Below, piece after piece: positions 22,355 through 33,847 of a DNA stretch of 64,000 bases. Source of the DNA: Chloridium humicola (lineage: Eukaryota > Ascomycota > Sordariomycetes > Chaetosphaeriales > Chaetosphaeriaceae). The stretch spans positions 124,001 through 188,000 of the forward strand of contig JAPDFF010000029.1 of the NCBI GenBank assembly GCA_027569505.1, given 5' to 3'. Position 1 is the stretch's first letter, and every line of letters starts with the position of its first letter. Under the pieces are notes generated by a model. That model was not told the DNA's origin, did not search any database, and was given only the letters and a program-made list of their open reading frames with translations. The position numbers and the translations under genes are program-made.

Positions 22355-24404
22355 CTAGAGACCAAACTCGGGCGGCACGCCGCGTTCCCCAGACTCCTCC
22401 GGCTCCAGCTCGACAGCATGATACAGGCCCTCGAAGACCTCATACGTCCCGTCATAGACAATAGCAATAAGTTCATCAGCATTGTGCTCGGCATGTCTTT
22501 TCCCAGAGAACACCAACCAACCTAAGTCGCCTCAGCTTTTGACACCTCTTCAAGGAGGAAGGGCACTCACCAAACTCATACTCAGTTTCCGGATGCCGCA
22601 CATATGCCCCAACCCGCCGCCCATCTTCCGACTCAAACACCTTCTCAACAGCTTTAGCCTCGTCGGAGTCGTCTCCCTCACACTCCCGCTTATATGCCCT
22701 CAAAAAGTCCAGCCCCCACTCCTCCGCGTCCACCGCAGCAAAGTACCCCCCCTTGCTGACAGCACACTCCGCCACAACCCACCGAGCATTTAGCACAGCC
22801 GGCCCAACAGCCGGCTCAGCCCACCGCTGAAATTTAGACTCAAACTCCTGATCCTCCGGATGATGCCAATGATGGCTCCAGTCATACCGTCCAACATATA
22901 CCACATCCTTGTCCACATGCTTGTTCCCAAGACTAATAGCCCCCTTGTTCGTGTCAATAGCCCTAACCTTTCTAATAACATCCATCGGATCAAAATCAGT
23001 GTGGCAAAAGACCCAGCCAACATGCCTTGCTGCCGGGCGACGGTACAGCCCGTCCCGCTCGCGCCAGTTGCTGAAGTACCGGCGGACTTTCCAGTCTCCG
23101 TTGCGAGCCGCGGAGCGGTAGGTGTAGATGTGCTGCTTGATTGTGCCGCCGGGGAGCATGGGGGGAGCAGAAGGGGCGTTATTGGTGAAGGGGGTTTGGA
23201 GGGAGCCGTAGTGCATGGGGAGGATGTGGCCCCAGAGGAGAATGCCTGAGGAGATGGTGAAGGTGGAGAGGGAGGGGGAGAGGGTGCCGTCGGCGGTGCG
23301 GAAGGAGTGGGTTTTGATGGGACCTTCTGGGAGGGGTTCTTTAGGGGGTTCCTCTTGGGGTTCGGGGTCGCGGTTCCAGTAGTAACCCTGAGGAACAATG
23401 GTCGGTTTGTACTGCGCGAGACGAGTCTTTTCGAGGGCGTCTTCCATTGCCTGCTTTCGTTCGGACGCTTTCCACGCCTCGACATGCCGGTGCTGCGCGT
23501 CCCACACCCACTCGATGACAGATTCCACGTCGTCATCGTCGGCAAGCGCATCAGATAGGCCAGGCACACCAGCAACCTCCTCCGGGTTGTGCATCCAGGA
23601 TGTCCACTGGGTGATCAAAGCCGAGATGGTTGCCAGCGCGTCAGCCTTCCTCCTCTCCAGCACCACAGCCTGTTCATCAGCCTCTGGAACTCCATGTTGG
23701 ACCAGGTACGCCAAAGCAAATTTGGCTTGCCGCCACTCCACCAATGCCTCAGCCAGCGCTGGCCTGTCGTACTCGCTCATGTAGTAGGCATGGTTGAAGC
23801 TGTGCAGCCGGTTCCGGAAGGCTCGATGGAATCTGTATCCCTCGCCCAAGGCGGGCGGCAGAAACCCGACGCCGGTGATGCGTCTAAGCGCCGCTGCTTT
23901 TGTTTCAAGAACGAGTTTAACTACTGGAACGTCCTGGGAGGACTCGTCCTCTTTTGTGTCTCGCTCCAGGTCTCGCACCTCGTTAAGTGTCGTGGAGAGC
24001 GGCAGTGCCTTGTTGGAAGGAGCTCCGTTAGAGTCCGGGGGGAAGAGGGTAAAGCAAGCACGCCGGTCTTTGTCAACACCGGACTGCTGCTCCATTCTTT
24101 CCACGAGCTTCTCGAGGGTTGTTGAGCCTGGGACGGGTTCTGGAAGGATGTGCCGGCCAAGCCCGTCTCGCGGAATGATGATCTCAGGAGGGCCGAGGTC
24201 TCCCGGGGCCCGTTCGGGGGCTTCGATCTGCTGTGGTAACCGCCAGGCCGAGTCGGGAAAGTTGGCAAACAGGTCGGAAAGAAAGACAGAGGCCAGAAAG
24301 GGGTCGTGGTTGATGAACACGTGCACCACAAGGAGCTGCTCGCTGGGCAGAGCCGTCATGATGTTGATGACCTTGTGAAGAGAACGGGTACAGAAATTGA
24401 TCAT
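22355..24404 (-). CDS. large uncharacterised fungal protein
   Basis: Model: complement(join(22355..22521, 22571..24404)), 666 aa from the first in-frame ATG (MINFCTRSLHKV). The frame stays open another 32 codons upstream, so an extra 5' exon is possible. The last intron (GTGAGT..CTTAG, 49 nt) joins YEF to GWLVFSGKRH and a short acidic C-terminal exon ending in EFGL. The protein is soluble-looking. It has a helical middle with many charged residues, then a Trp/His/Tyr-rich part (GYYWNRDPEP, YDWSHHWHHPED, RWVVAECAVSKGGYF). No family is recognised and no catalytic motif can be claimed. The 3' end of the coding strand is G-rich. Confidence 0.7.
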
Positions 24405-25752
24405 CGCCGGACCGTTTTCAAGAGCAGAGGAAGCGCTTCTCAAGTCGCTAAAAGTTGAAAACTGGCGAACCCGAGATGGGCTTTCTTGGTGTTTTGACAC
24501 ATCGGTCGTGCGGGGTCTGGTTGCTGCCTGAAGTCTGTTGGAACAGCAGGGTGGCTGGTCGCGAGTGATGGGTCACCAGAAGATGGAGCAAAATAGACAA
24601 CAAAAGAGCTCTCGCGATGGGTTCAACTGATCATCTCTTGATTCATTGATCGGTCTTCTCTTCAGTCTTCCAGGAGAGGGGTTTTTGACAAGGGGCTGAG
24701 CCCAATAGGGCCTAATGTCTAACCGCAATTTCGGCCCGGGGACCCGGTGGTTCTGACAAAGTCTGGCAATTAATCCTCCGCTTGTTCAACCACAAATTGC
24801 TTCTCAACGTCTCCTTTCTCGACTCAACCAAACCCCTTGTTCTTTCATTGGCTGGGGTTTCTTACATCCCTGAAAAAAAGTCCCAGCTCAGTTTACGGAG
24901 CAAAGAGGTTGAGCTCCCCAAGTCGCCTCTTCACGTGCCCTTGCTCGTCCCGAGTCCTGACTCCTTTGGCCTCAAAGGCACATTCTCAGGCCGGCTCGAG
25001 GGCCCAGAATGGCCGCCCTCCCTCCGGTCTCAATCAGAACGTCTCAATCCAGAACTGTGGACAACCCAGCCAGTGGTTTGAAGATTATTCCAAAAGATGT
25101 GAGCTGAGAAGTCGGAGAGCTCGGCTCGTTCTCTCCATGCCTTGGTTGGCTGCGGAAGAAGGCGAAGCTCCTTCACATGGCCCTCCAACCATTTTGTCCT
25201 GTCTTCAGACAACGGCTTTCTCTCCCAAATCTTTGATGTTCACAACCCTGCCGTCGATCAGATGATGCTGGGGTTCTGCATTGTGTGAGGACCGGGGGTG
25301 ACGGACGCTACGACAATGGTGGCAGGGCTGCCTAGCGCACCCGCCCGGCAGGCGCACACTGCCACCTCCAACAACCCAAAACGGGCAGGGGCGTGAGTCA
25401 CAGCTGAGAGACACCAATCACCACCAGCTTCACCCCACCACCACACCTTCGACCTTGCCCAAACCAACAGCCCGGCGAAGGCGGCAAGAAATGACTCGGA
25501 CTCCGTCGCGGGTGAGGCCAATGATTGGGGCCAACGGCTGATTTGTTGCGCCCTTCTGTATAAGACAAGGGCCCTTTCGCCATTGTTCTGGCAACTTCCC
25601 CTCCTTTCGGTCAGACGCTTTCAAGCCACCGGCGAGTCCTCAGGGCACTAGCACCAGGCACACAACGCCTTTCCAGTCACCGATTCACGGCGAAGAACAC
25701 AAGCAAGCGAGAAAAGGCCAGCAAAGCATCTTCCGAGCCACAGATAAACACC
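24405..25752. other. intergenic, no gene seen
   Basis: 1.35 kb between two divergently oriented genes. Several open frames of 60-140 codons occur but none has recognisable motifs. It holds the promoters of both neighbours, and may hide an upstream exon of the minus-strand gene. Confidence 0.45.
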
Positions 25753-26850
25753 ATGGGGCTCCCCCTCCGAACTCCCTCCAGTCCCTCATCCCTCTTGGAC
25801 AGCGGCCTGTCAGACGGGGACCCCGACCTCGACAGTTTGGAGATCGCCTGTCACAAGTATCGGCACTCCCGCCCTGTCTCCAAGAATTCCATCCATCCTC
25901 GCCCGCCCCAAGACCTCTTCCCAAGCCTCAAACACTTGCGCTCGGAGCAATGTAGACACCCGCACGCGGCCCAGCAGCGCAAGCTGCACCGCCTGCAGGA
26001 GCACATTCACATCAACAATCACTCCCGTTTAATCTGCTCGCGCGCGGCGGCGGCCCTCCCACTCCTAGCGCATACACGCCACACGAAACCGCGCCACGAG
26101 TCCTGGCTAAACGACGTCGAGGAAGGATGTGCCTTGGCGCGGTCGAGCGTGCCACTGCCAGGGGAAGTCAGCTGGGCAAACGAACAGCAACAACCCGAGC
26201 GGAAGAACGCAAGGAGCAGGAGCAGTTCAAGCAGCAGCGGGCGGAGTCGACCGCCGTCGTTGGAAAGGCAAAACGCGTTTCGGGATGAGAAGACGGCGAA
26301 GCGGAGGAGGTGTGCGTCGCCGGAGAGGAGTACCGCGCAAGATCTGGTGCGGATGAGGAGAGAGCAGGCCGAGGTGGAGGAGCTTTATCGGATGGGTCTG
26401 TTGTATGAGGATGAGCATGAGAGGGGGGAAGGGTTTTCATTGGAGAGGATTGTTAGGGAGGAGCCGGTCTACACGGTGCGCGTACGACCGGCAAGGAGAG
26501 ACAGGCGGGAGAACAGGGCGGTTCGACCTTCATTGTCTGTTGATTTGGCGTTTTCGGCGTTGGGGGAGGACGAGGCGTTGGCTGGGTGGTTGGCTTCGGG
26601 GTCTTCTCATGGCACCTCTGCTACGGCAGCCCGCGCGAGGGAGACTGTGCATGATACCCGGTTGACGGTCATTTACGAGCTGGCGAACGATTCTGGTTCG
26701 GTTGTTTCGGAGGACGACTTCCTTGACGGGCTTGATGGTTGGACGGATTATTCTCTTGGCGAGGAGGAATCATGTAATGGGGATGCGGCGGCGGCATCGG
26801 TGGACGACGACGTCAACTCCTGGGTTGTGCTGGGCCATGACGGCTCGTAG
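25753..26850 (+). CDS. uncharacterised disordered protein with C-terminal WVVL motif
   Basis: Single exon, 365 aa, start MGLPLRTPSSPSSLL in a good context (ACCATGG). Mostly low-complexity and charged: a His/Arg-rich N-terminal third, a Ser/Arg patch (RSRSSSSSSGRSRPPSLER near 160), a basic KRRRC patch (possible nuclear signal), then an acidic C-terminal third. It ends with an acidic run and SWVVLGHDGS. The WxxL core after acidic residues fits the Atg8-interacting (AIM/LIR) consensus, but short motifs occur by chance. No family recognised. The sequence shifts from C-rich to G-rich codons near 26220. Confidence 0.65.
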   Translation: MGLPLRTPSSPSSLLDSGLSDGDPDLDSLEIACHKYRHSRPVSKNSIHPRPPQDLFPSLKHLRSEQCRHPHAAQQRKLHRLQEHIHINNHSRLICSRAAAALPLLAHTRHTKPRHESWLNDVEEGCALARSSVPLPGEVSWANEQQQPERKNARSRSSSSSSGRSRPPSLERQNAFRDEKTAKRRRCASPERSTAQDLVRMRREQAEVEELYRMGLLYEDEHERGEGFSLERIVREEPVYTVRVRPARRDRRENRAVRPSLSVDLAFSALGEDEALAGWLASGSSHGTSATAARARETVHDTRLTVIYELANDSGSVVSEDDFLDGLDGWTDYSLGEEESCNGDAAAASVDDDVNSWVVLGHDGS

Positions 26851-27438
26851 CAGGTCCGCCAGAGATCCCCGACTGCCCTGGATCTGGCCGGCATGCGGCT
26901 GCGGCTGCGCCCGGACTGGCCCTCGATGACGGCCCAGCACGCCAGGACGATGGAGTTGTCAAGGGGCATGGGGCTGGCTGTGTGCTCGTGGCTGCGGCTG
27001 TTGGAGCTCGCCGGTCTCTGGTCGGATGCGGGTTGCTAGGTTGTACAACAGTGTACTGTCGGCTGGGTTGTTATTGCATTGCGCGGAGCTCGATACCTTT
27101 TCTTACCTTGCTTTATTTCATGACGTTACGACATTTAGATAGCTCATATCAATGCAAGTTCTGCAAACCTGCATGCCGTCTTCCCCAATGGGAATGCAAA
27201 TGTTACTTTCGGGATCTAATGCAGCTCACGCCCTTCGATGACTCTAGAAGCGGAGGCGCTGTGTTAGTCGGGTCAGCATTGCGACCTAACGCCGGCCGGC
27301 ATCGGCTCAACGTGGGTTACGAGGGCAGCTTTTGATGATAAAAGATCACCGTCGTCCTCACCCCTCAACAAAAGATGAACCCCTTCAGCCATCAACTCAC
27401 CAATCCCACCACCACAACCCAACCCACACCCACCCACA
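26851..27438. other. intergenic, no gene seen
   Basis: About 590 nt between two genes in the same orientation. It contains the 3' region of the upstream gene and the C-rich, ACC/CAC-rich leader (27360-27438) of the PEP-mutase-family gene. No RNA gene or repeat recognised. Confidence 0.45.
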
Positions 27439-28236
27439 ATGTCCTACGACCCCACCGCCACCGGCGCCCGCGCCGCGCACTTTAAATCCCTCCACATCCC
27501 CGGCACCCCCCTCCTCCTGGCCAACGTCTACGACGCCATCTCCGCGCGCGCCGTCGGCTCCCTCCCGCAATGCCGCGCCCTCGCCTCCGCCAGCTGGGCC
27601 CTCGCCAAGTCCATCGGCATCGACGACGAGCAGCTCACGCGCGAGCAGAACCTGGCGCTCCTCCAGCCCATCGCCGCCGTCGCGCGCCAGCTGGGCTTGC
27701 CGCTGACGGTGGATATCCAGGATGGCTATGGTGAGGGGTTGGAGGAGGTTGTGAGGTTTGTGATTACACAGCTGGGGGCTGTGGGGGTGAATCTGGAGGA
27801 CTCACATCATGAGGATGGGCGGATGATGGGGGAGGAGGAGGCGGTGGAGAGGGTGAGGAGGGCGATGAGGGCTGCGGAGGAGGTGGGGGTTAGGGATTTT
27901 GTGGTTAATGCGAGGGCGGATACGTTTTTGATGGGTGGGAGTTTGGATGAGTCGATTCGGAGGGGGAAGAAGTTTCTTGAGGCTGGAGCGACGGCTGTAT
28001 ATGTTTTTTGGCCGATGGATAAGGATATGGTTGAGGCGGATGTGAGGAAGGTGATTGATGCATTTGATGGGCGGGCGAATATCCAGCCGAGGGCGGTCGG
28101 GGGAGTGCAGAGCAAGACGCTGACCAGTGCGGATGTCGCAAAATGGGGTGCTGTGAGAGTCAGTGTTGGGCCGCAGCTGTATCGGACTGCCGTTGAGGCG
28201 ATTGTGGCCAAGGCGAATGAGGTGTTTGCGGTCTGA
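27439..28236 (+). CDS. PEP mutase / isocitrate lyase family enzyme
   Basis: Single exon, 265 aa, the usual length for the PEP-mutase-like (phosphonomutase) group. Family motifs: LLLANVYDAISARAV near 30, the metal-binding loop DIQDGYG near 97, NLEDS near 118, and VVNARADTF near 155. The isocitrate-lyase KKCGH active-site motif is absent, so it is not a glyoxylate-cycle isocitrate lyase. It is likely a lyase or mutase acting on an alpha-oxoacid (oxaloacetate or methylisocitrate-type chemistry is possible). Codon use changes sharply at about 27720: C-ending codons before, G/T-rich codons after, within one continuous domain. Confidence 0.88.
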   Translation: MSYDPTATGARAAHFKSLHIPGTPLLLANVYDAISARAVGSLPQCRALASASWALAKSIGIDDEQLTREQNLALLQPIAAVARQLGLPLTVDIQDGYGEGLEEVVRFVITQLGAVGVNLEDSHHEDGRMMGEEEAVERVRRAMRAAEEVGVRDFVVNARADTFLMGGSLDESIRRGKKFLEAGATAVYVFWPMDKDMVEADVRKVIDAFDGRANIQPRAVGGVQSKTLTSADVAKWGAVRVSVGPQLYRTAVEAIVAKANEVFAV

Positions 28237-28404
28237 TGGTTGGATGTTTGAAAATGACAATTCTTTATTGAGTCAGCGTTTTTCCAGTCAGCGCAGAGAT
28301 CATGTGAGGCAGTCGAACCAATGAATTCAAGCTTAGAAATTGAGTCAGCGCCAAAAAGTGAACACTACCTCGAACTCATCGAGAGGATGAAAGTGAAAAA
28401 ATAG

Positions 28405-28490
28405 GGGCCGAGCCAGGGCTTGAACCTGGGACCACTTGCAAATTACTGGTTGAACCCAAAGCAAGTATGCTACCACTACACCACACGGCC
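28405..28490 (-). tRNA. tRNA-Pro (UGG) with 14-nt intron
   Basis: The minus strand reads GGCCGTG acceptor, D arm GTGTAGTGGTAGC, anticodon stem CTTGC/GCAAG with loop TTTGGGT once a 14-nt insert (TTCAACCAGTAATT) after position 37 is removed, T arm CCAGG/CCTGG with TTCAAGC, and 3' strand CTCGGCC. Anticodon TGG gives proline. Acceptor pair 6:67 is U-U, as in other fungal tRNA-Pro. The fold is complete and looks functional. Confidence 0.93.
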
Positions 28491-29425
28491 GCTGTTGAAG
28501 ATTGGGTTTGGTGGAGGCCTTTACTAAGGCACTGTGCTACGCACCGTCGGCCAAGAGCAAACACACATCTCGAGCAAACAGCCCTTGACCGCTCGGGTTG
28601 TGACCGTCAATTAACGTGAGCCAAGATTCATCAGATCCGAAGGTTTGACCTAGATTTTCCTTGAATTAATTATTTGTTTAAATGAAGAAGCCAAAACTCG
28701 CTGATTTACCGCCTCTCTGGCGATCGCCGTTTGTTGCCCCTGAACCCCCTGAGCCCCTGAATCGCTTAATATCAACAATGCTTCCAGGGAATCCAGCCGG
28801 CCTCGGTCCTCAACCCCGATCTTGACCAACACCATTCTTTCGGATACTCAAAACCAGTAGCCAATCGGAAGATTCCAAAATTATTCTAATACTTTCAAGC
28901 GAATTGATGACCGGGAAGAACTTTGAAGAATAAAATGGTTTCTGCCCACACCTGACAGGATGTTGACAGATGATCGACACGAGATATAAATCCAAAACTT
29001 CGAAGATCTTGATGGACTTCCTGTCGTTCAATAAAACTCTACTCTAATTCTAGCAAAAAGTTTTTGGAATCGAAAGCAATGCCGGGCGAATGAATCAAGG
29101 ACAAAAGATAATCAGCGGAAGAGCAAACACAGGAAACTTCAAAAGAAACCTGAACCATGTGGGGCATCCATAGCAGCTGGACATCGCCCCGGTATTAATC
29201 GCCTGGACGATCATGAATCATGGCAACTTGAAACGCATAAAAAAAACAGCAAACGAACAATCAAGCCTCTAAGTAAAATCCTATAGTCGATTATGCGCCC
29301 TTAGGCAAGAAAAGAAATGGAAAAGCCTGCTATGGTAAAATAATACCCCAAAAAAGAAATGGCAATGCATTCGCCGGCTCAGCGCACGCTCCCCCCTCAA
29401 AAAACCGCAAGACCACCTTACCACC
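28491..29425. other. AT-richer intergenic spacer
   Basis: About 0.9 kb with lower GC than its flanks (for example 28640-28690 and 28840-29060). No gene, tRNA or recognisable transposon. A short direct repeat of the type CCCCTGAACCCC/GCCCCTGAA lies at 28736-28760; a similar one is at 18018-18050. Could be an old degraded repeat, not shown. Confidence 0.4.
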
Positions 29426-32400
29426 TCAATCAACATCATCCCCCCTCCCCTCCCCCTCCCCATCATCATCCCCCACCATCTGCGCCTCCTCCAAATCAGG
29501 GTACTCCGACCCATCACCCTCCAGCCTCGCCATATACTGCTTGACGAACCTCCCATCCGGCATCAACCCCGCGTACATCAGCGGCGTCACCAGCAACGGC
29601 ATCTGCTCCCTCCCCGGGCCCGAGGCACTCATCTGCGCCTTGATAAACGCCAACTGCACGCCCGCCATCTGCCAGACAAACTTCGAATTAGGCTTGAAGT
29701 AGATCTTGAAGGCGGTACTAGCCTTGAGCAGAGCCCAGTAGGAAGTGGCTGCTGCCCCAGCGCCGCGCTCGGATAGGTACGGCTGCTCCAGCAGCGCGGC
29801 CGTCTTAGGGTCGAGGCGGTTGGAGCCGGTGCGGGAGATCGCGCGGGGCTCTATGGCGAGCCATTTGGCGTGCAGCTGGCGGACCTTGTCGGGGTAGGGC
29901 TGGTTGGCGGTGGGGTCGCGGCTGGATTTGTTCATGAGGAGTTTCCATTCGTGCTCGAGGACGGCGAGGGCGTTCTTGAGGGCCGTGAGGATGTCTTTGA
30001 AGGAGCGGGAGGTTTGGGCGGTGGTCTCGAAGTGCGCGTAGTAAACGGCGAGGTCCTTGTCCCAGTAGTAGGCTGTGTCCTCGTCGGGGGCGGCGTCGCC
30101 GCTCTTGCTGGCTTGCATGGCCTTGTGCAGGGCCTCGAGCTGGCGGTCGATGGCGGGCTTGGCGACGGCGAACTTGAGGTAGTCGATGATGTGGCGCGGC
30201 TCGCGTGAGCTGCCCCAGACGTCACCTTTGTAGGCTGGGTCATCGAAGTGCATCTTGCCGCCGAAGAGCTCCCGGCGCAGGAGGTCCCAGCTCGCGCTGT
30301 CAAAGATGATGCCCTGCTTGCTCTGGTCGACCAGCTTGCCGACGAGACTACTGAGCGTGACAGCGGCCCTGTTATTGACGCTGTTGTTGTGGTAGCAGAG
30401 TCGCTCTTTGTAGTTGGTGCAGATGCCCAGGTAGTTGGGCTGCATCGCGAAGTTGAAGCTCTTCTCGATCATGTCGTAGACGGCCGCGTGGCGGGCGGGC
30501 TGGCCGGTGTCGCCGGTGCGGTGGACCAGCTCCTTGAATGTGGTCTTGTCCTTGCCGAGGTATGAAGAGAGGTCGGGCTCCACGGGCACGTCGGCGTTGA
30601 CAAAGTTGTTCACGATGTCGGGGTCCCAGCACACCCAGGCCAGGTCTCCGTCGTAGTCGCCTCCCGACAACTTGTCGGCGAGGGCTATGTTGCCCTTGGC
30701 GGGGAAGACGATGACATCTTTGAGGGCATGCAGTTCGGCTTTGAAGACGGCCCTCACTTTCTGCACGTCGCTGACGAAGTGGGCGGGCGAGCGGGCAACG
30801 AGAACGTCGCAGTCGGCTAGCAGCGTGTACGAGACGTCGTCCGAGTCATCGCGGAACTTGGAGGAGAAGCCGATGTGCACCTCGTTCTCTTCCAAAACGC
30901 CCCAGAAGTCGACGACCATGTAGACGTATGCAGACCGACCTACCTTGATGTTGAGTTTGGTCTTGAGGATATCGCAGCGCTGCTTTTGCAGCTCCCAGGC
31001 CAGCTCCTGCACATACTTTTGCTTCCTGTCAAAGCCGCTGTTCAGAAGGAAATGAAGAATCTCCCCCTTGTTCTCTGGGAGACCGCCGAGGAAGGGCACT
31101 TGCCCATGCCTCACACGATCGGAGCGGCCGTTGGTGCTCTCGTTGACCCATTGTCGAAACAGCAGCGGGTTCTTGAGGGCAGTCTTTTGGCTCTCAAATT
31201 GCTTCTCAAGGTCATGTTCCAATCGAGCAGCAATGGCGCGCCGCATACGTATTTTGTCTCTGGCCCTGTCCTCCAAAACTGGGAGGAATTGCAAGTTCAG
31301 ACCAGCTGGCTTCAGCTCCGACGAGACACTGCGAACCTCAAGTGTCCGGTGTAACGGATCGGGTTGATCGCACTCCCACTTGCGTTGCGAAGGGTATGTC
31401 TCGATCCAGTCTTCGTCGCCGCCGTCAGCCACGTCCATCAGCCACATGCCTTTCGCGGAGCCCATGCGCCCTTGAATGGCGGACGGGATGTCGCTGAGCC
31501 CAAGACAGTCCCGAATCTTTCTCGCTACGCTGCGGGACATGCGAGCAACACCGTCGTTCATCACCTTTCCAATGGGCGAAAGGATGTCGACAGAGTGGTG
31601 GCGGATTTGACCTGGCTCAAATACGACGGTGGGTTGGGTCTTGCTCAAGCCTAGCTGGATGCGGGAAAAAAGCTTCAGATGCGGCTGGCCCTCGTTCTGC
31701 TCCAACTGGAGCAGCCAGTCCAGCATCATGGCGACGCTGACACTCGTCCGGCGCTGGACCGTGTCGTCCCGTGGGATGTCGTACCTCGACCTCATGGTGA
31801 CGGAGCGGAAGTTGTGGCCGCTCTCGGCAAAGAAATGCACGCGTTCCTTGAACGAGGGTTTGGCGTCTGGGCCCAGCCGCAACTCCTTGGCCGGCTTTCT
31901 GTACCCCGCGTCCTTTGAGTAGAATGCCTGCCACTGGCGGCCTACCAGCGAGTGTGGCTGGGCCAGCCATCTGATGATTTCCTCTGAACCGCCTTCTTTG
32001 ACCAGGGTCGGGGCATTCAGCCCGTTGGGGGATGGGACGAGGATCTCCATAAAGCGATCTGGACCGAAGCGTCGCGTCAGCCTGCAGCCCTCGTCGAATC
32101 TGAGGGGCTTCATGTCTAGCAGAAACAAAGGGCCGGTGTTGTCGGGGTTGAATTCCAAGGCAGCCGACATTACCACTGAATTTCCTCGCGTCTCAAATGT
32201 AGTCAGGGCGGCCGCAAAGGCCTCGGCCGCGGGGCGCTCCGGGAACGATTTCCCTCTGAAGACTTCCAGCTGGTTGAGGTCTCTCCAGATGCCATCCATG
32301 CCCGATGTTGCCCACTTGGGGTTGTACTTCAGGCCGGCGTACTCGAGATCAACGTTGCAGTGGAGGCAGATCCGGGTGATTTCCCAGGCGATGGCGAGGG

Positions 32401-33847
32401 GTGCGCCATAGAGCCATCGGGGGAACTTGGCTGCCGGGGGTCAGAATCGTCAATCAGAGGGAAGAAGGCATCACTCACGCCAAATGTTCTGCAGTCTCTG
32501 CTGCAAAGGAGTAAGTTCCCCATTAAACGAGGCGCCGGCCCTGTCATTTCGGTCAAAGAGAAGCCGTTGGGTGGTAGAGCTGGGGAAATCAACATCGAGG
32601 AATTCGGAGTAGACGCTGGCGTTCGAGGACTGCGGCGCGGGGACTGGTAGTGTTGGGCCCCGGGGTGCTGCAGGCTGATACGCTGGCCGGCTGGCGACAG
32701 ACAAGGTCCGTGACGCCTGCACGAGCTCTGAAGGGGAGGGATGTGTTGGAACGACGGCCGGCGCGCGCTTCAGCTCGGACTCGAAACCAAAGCTGGTCTG
32801 CGTGGAGTGGCACCCGTTCTCGCTGAAGATGCTCGGCACACTGGTGCTGCCAGAGGAATCCGTGGAGCCCGAGTCACTCCGGTCAACGGCGAGGCGGCGG
32901 CGCTCTGAAGGCCATTCTGGGGGCCGGCCGGGTTGCTGGCGCGGGGCATTCTGGGGGTGTCGTTCTGGTGACCTATTGGGAGGAGGAGGAAGTTGCCGAG
33001 CTGCGCCATTAAGGTTTTGCGGCTCGGAAGCCCAGTCGAGGGGAGGCCTGCGAGGCGTGGCACCGTTCTGGGGGCGTACAGGCGACCAATTCAACGGAGG
33101 CGGCCGTCCTGGGATCTCTTGTCGGCGGCGCTCAGGTGACCAGTCCGCCGGACGGATAGTTGTTCGCTGCCGACTTGGGACATTGTCGAGCGCACTTGCG
33201 AGGTTTAGCCTAGGAGTTGGGGACGGGCACGGCGATCTCGTAGCCTCTCTGCCTCTGAACCGCTTGGCGCTCTGGTCGAAGTCGCTATCATACGACCGTT
33301 TTGAGCCAGCAGATGCCGGCGAGTCTGAGAAGGAATGGTAGTCGCTATCAGGGCTGGAAGCAGAGAGCTGAGCGGGGCCAGTACCAGAGCCATTGGAACG
33401 CGCAAAGGACGGGGGAGGTATGGACAGCTTGATCGGAGATCGGTAGCTGTCAAAGACCTCGAGGATGAGCGTCTGGAGCTGGTATTGCTGCCCCTGAGTT
33501 TGCGCCTTGGGAGGGTTTGACGAAGAAGGAAGAGTGCCAGGGTCAGCGCGGGGCTTCGGTACCCAGTTCAAGCTCAAGGCCTTGGCCTCGTTGAAGAAGC
33601 TGACGAGGGCCTGGTCCAGACTGCCATCGCGGCGACATGACAGGACATGGATGCCCCGCCAGATGCGATCCCATCGCGCGTAGCGCTCGTCTTGATCGCA
33701 AACCTGCCTTCGTCGAGCCGGGGTAAGGGTGCAGTCGGTCGGGCCAATGCCGAGGGCGTAGTCGTCGTTGAGCTTGCGGATGACGGCCTCGACAACAGCC
33801 AAGGGCTTCTTCTGAGGGGTTCTTGGGTTGGCTGGAAGCGCGAGCAT
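29426..33847 (-). CDS. qde-1: QDE-1-type RNA-dependent RNA polymerase
   Basis: Model: complement(join(29426..32430, 32479..33847)), 1457 aa from the first in-frame ATG (MLALPANPRTPQ). The polymerase region starts after the intron and carries the catalytic DxDGD loop (SGGDYDGDLAWVCWDP, near 1050), then CTNYKERLCY and VGKLVDQSKQGI. The C-terminal block (FVWQMAG, YAGLMPDGRF, ARLEGDGSEYPD) matches Neurospora QDE-1 better than the SAD-1 branch. QDE-1 makes aberrant/double-stranded RNA for quelling and DNA-damage qiRNA. The N-terminal 450 residues are disordered, Pro/Ser/Arg-rich, with a W-containing repeat every 18-20 residues (nt 32880-33165). The intron is 48 nt (GTGAGT..GGCAG). The gene appears intact, so an RNAi pathway is likely active. 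Confidence 0.92.
32880..33165 (-). repeat. tandem 18-20-residue Trp/Pro repeat in the polymerase tail
   Basis: In the reading frame of the RNA polymerase, five units follow each other: ADWSPERRRQ, LNWSPVRPQN, LDWASEPQN, NRSPERHPQN, PEWPSERRR. The W (R in the fourth unit) recurs at intervals of 18, 18, 20 and 20 residues. The units are separated by RPP-type linkers. It is a protein-level repeat, not an exact DNA repeat. Confidence 0.75.

Noticed and set aside
23589..24378. Two long plus-strand open frames
   Set aside because: Opposite a continuous minus-strand protein with consistent codon use; no recognised motif.
27439..28236. Isocitrate lyase of the glyoxylate cycle
   Set aside because: Too short and lacks the KKCGH active-site motif; fits the PEP-mutase-like subgroup.
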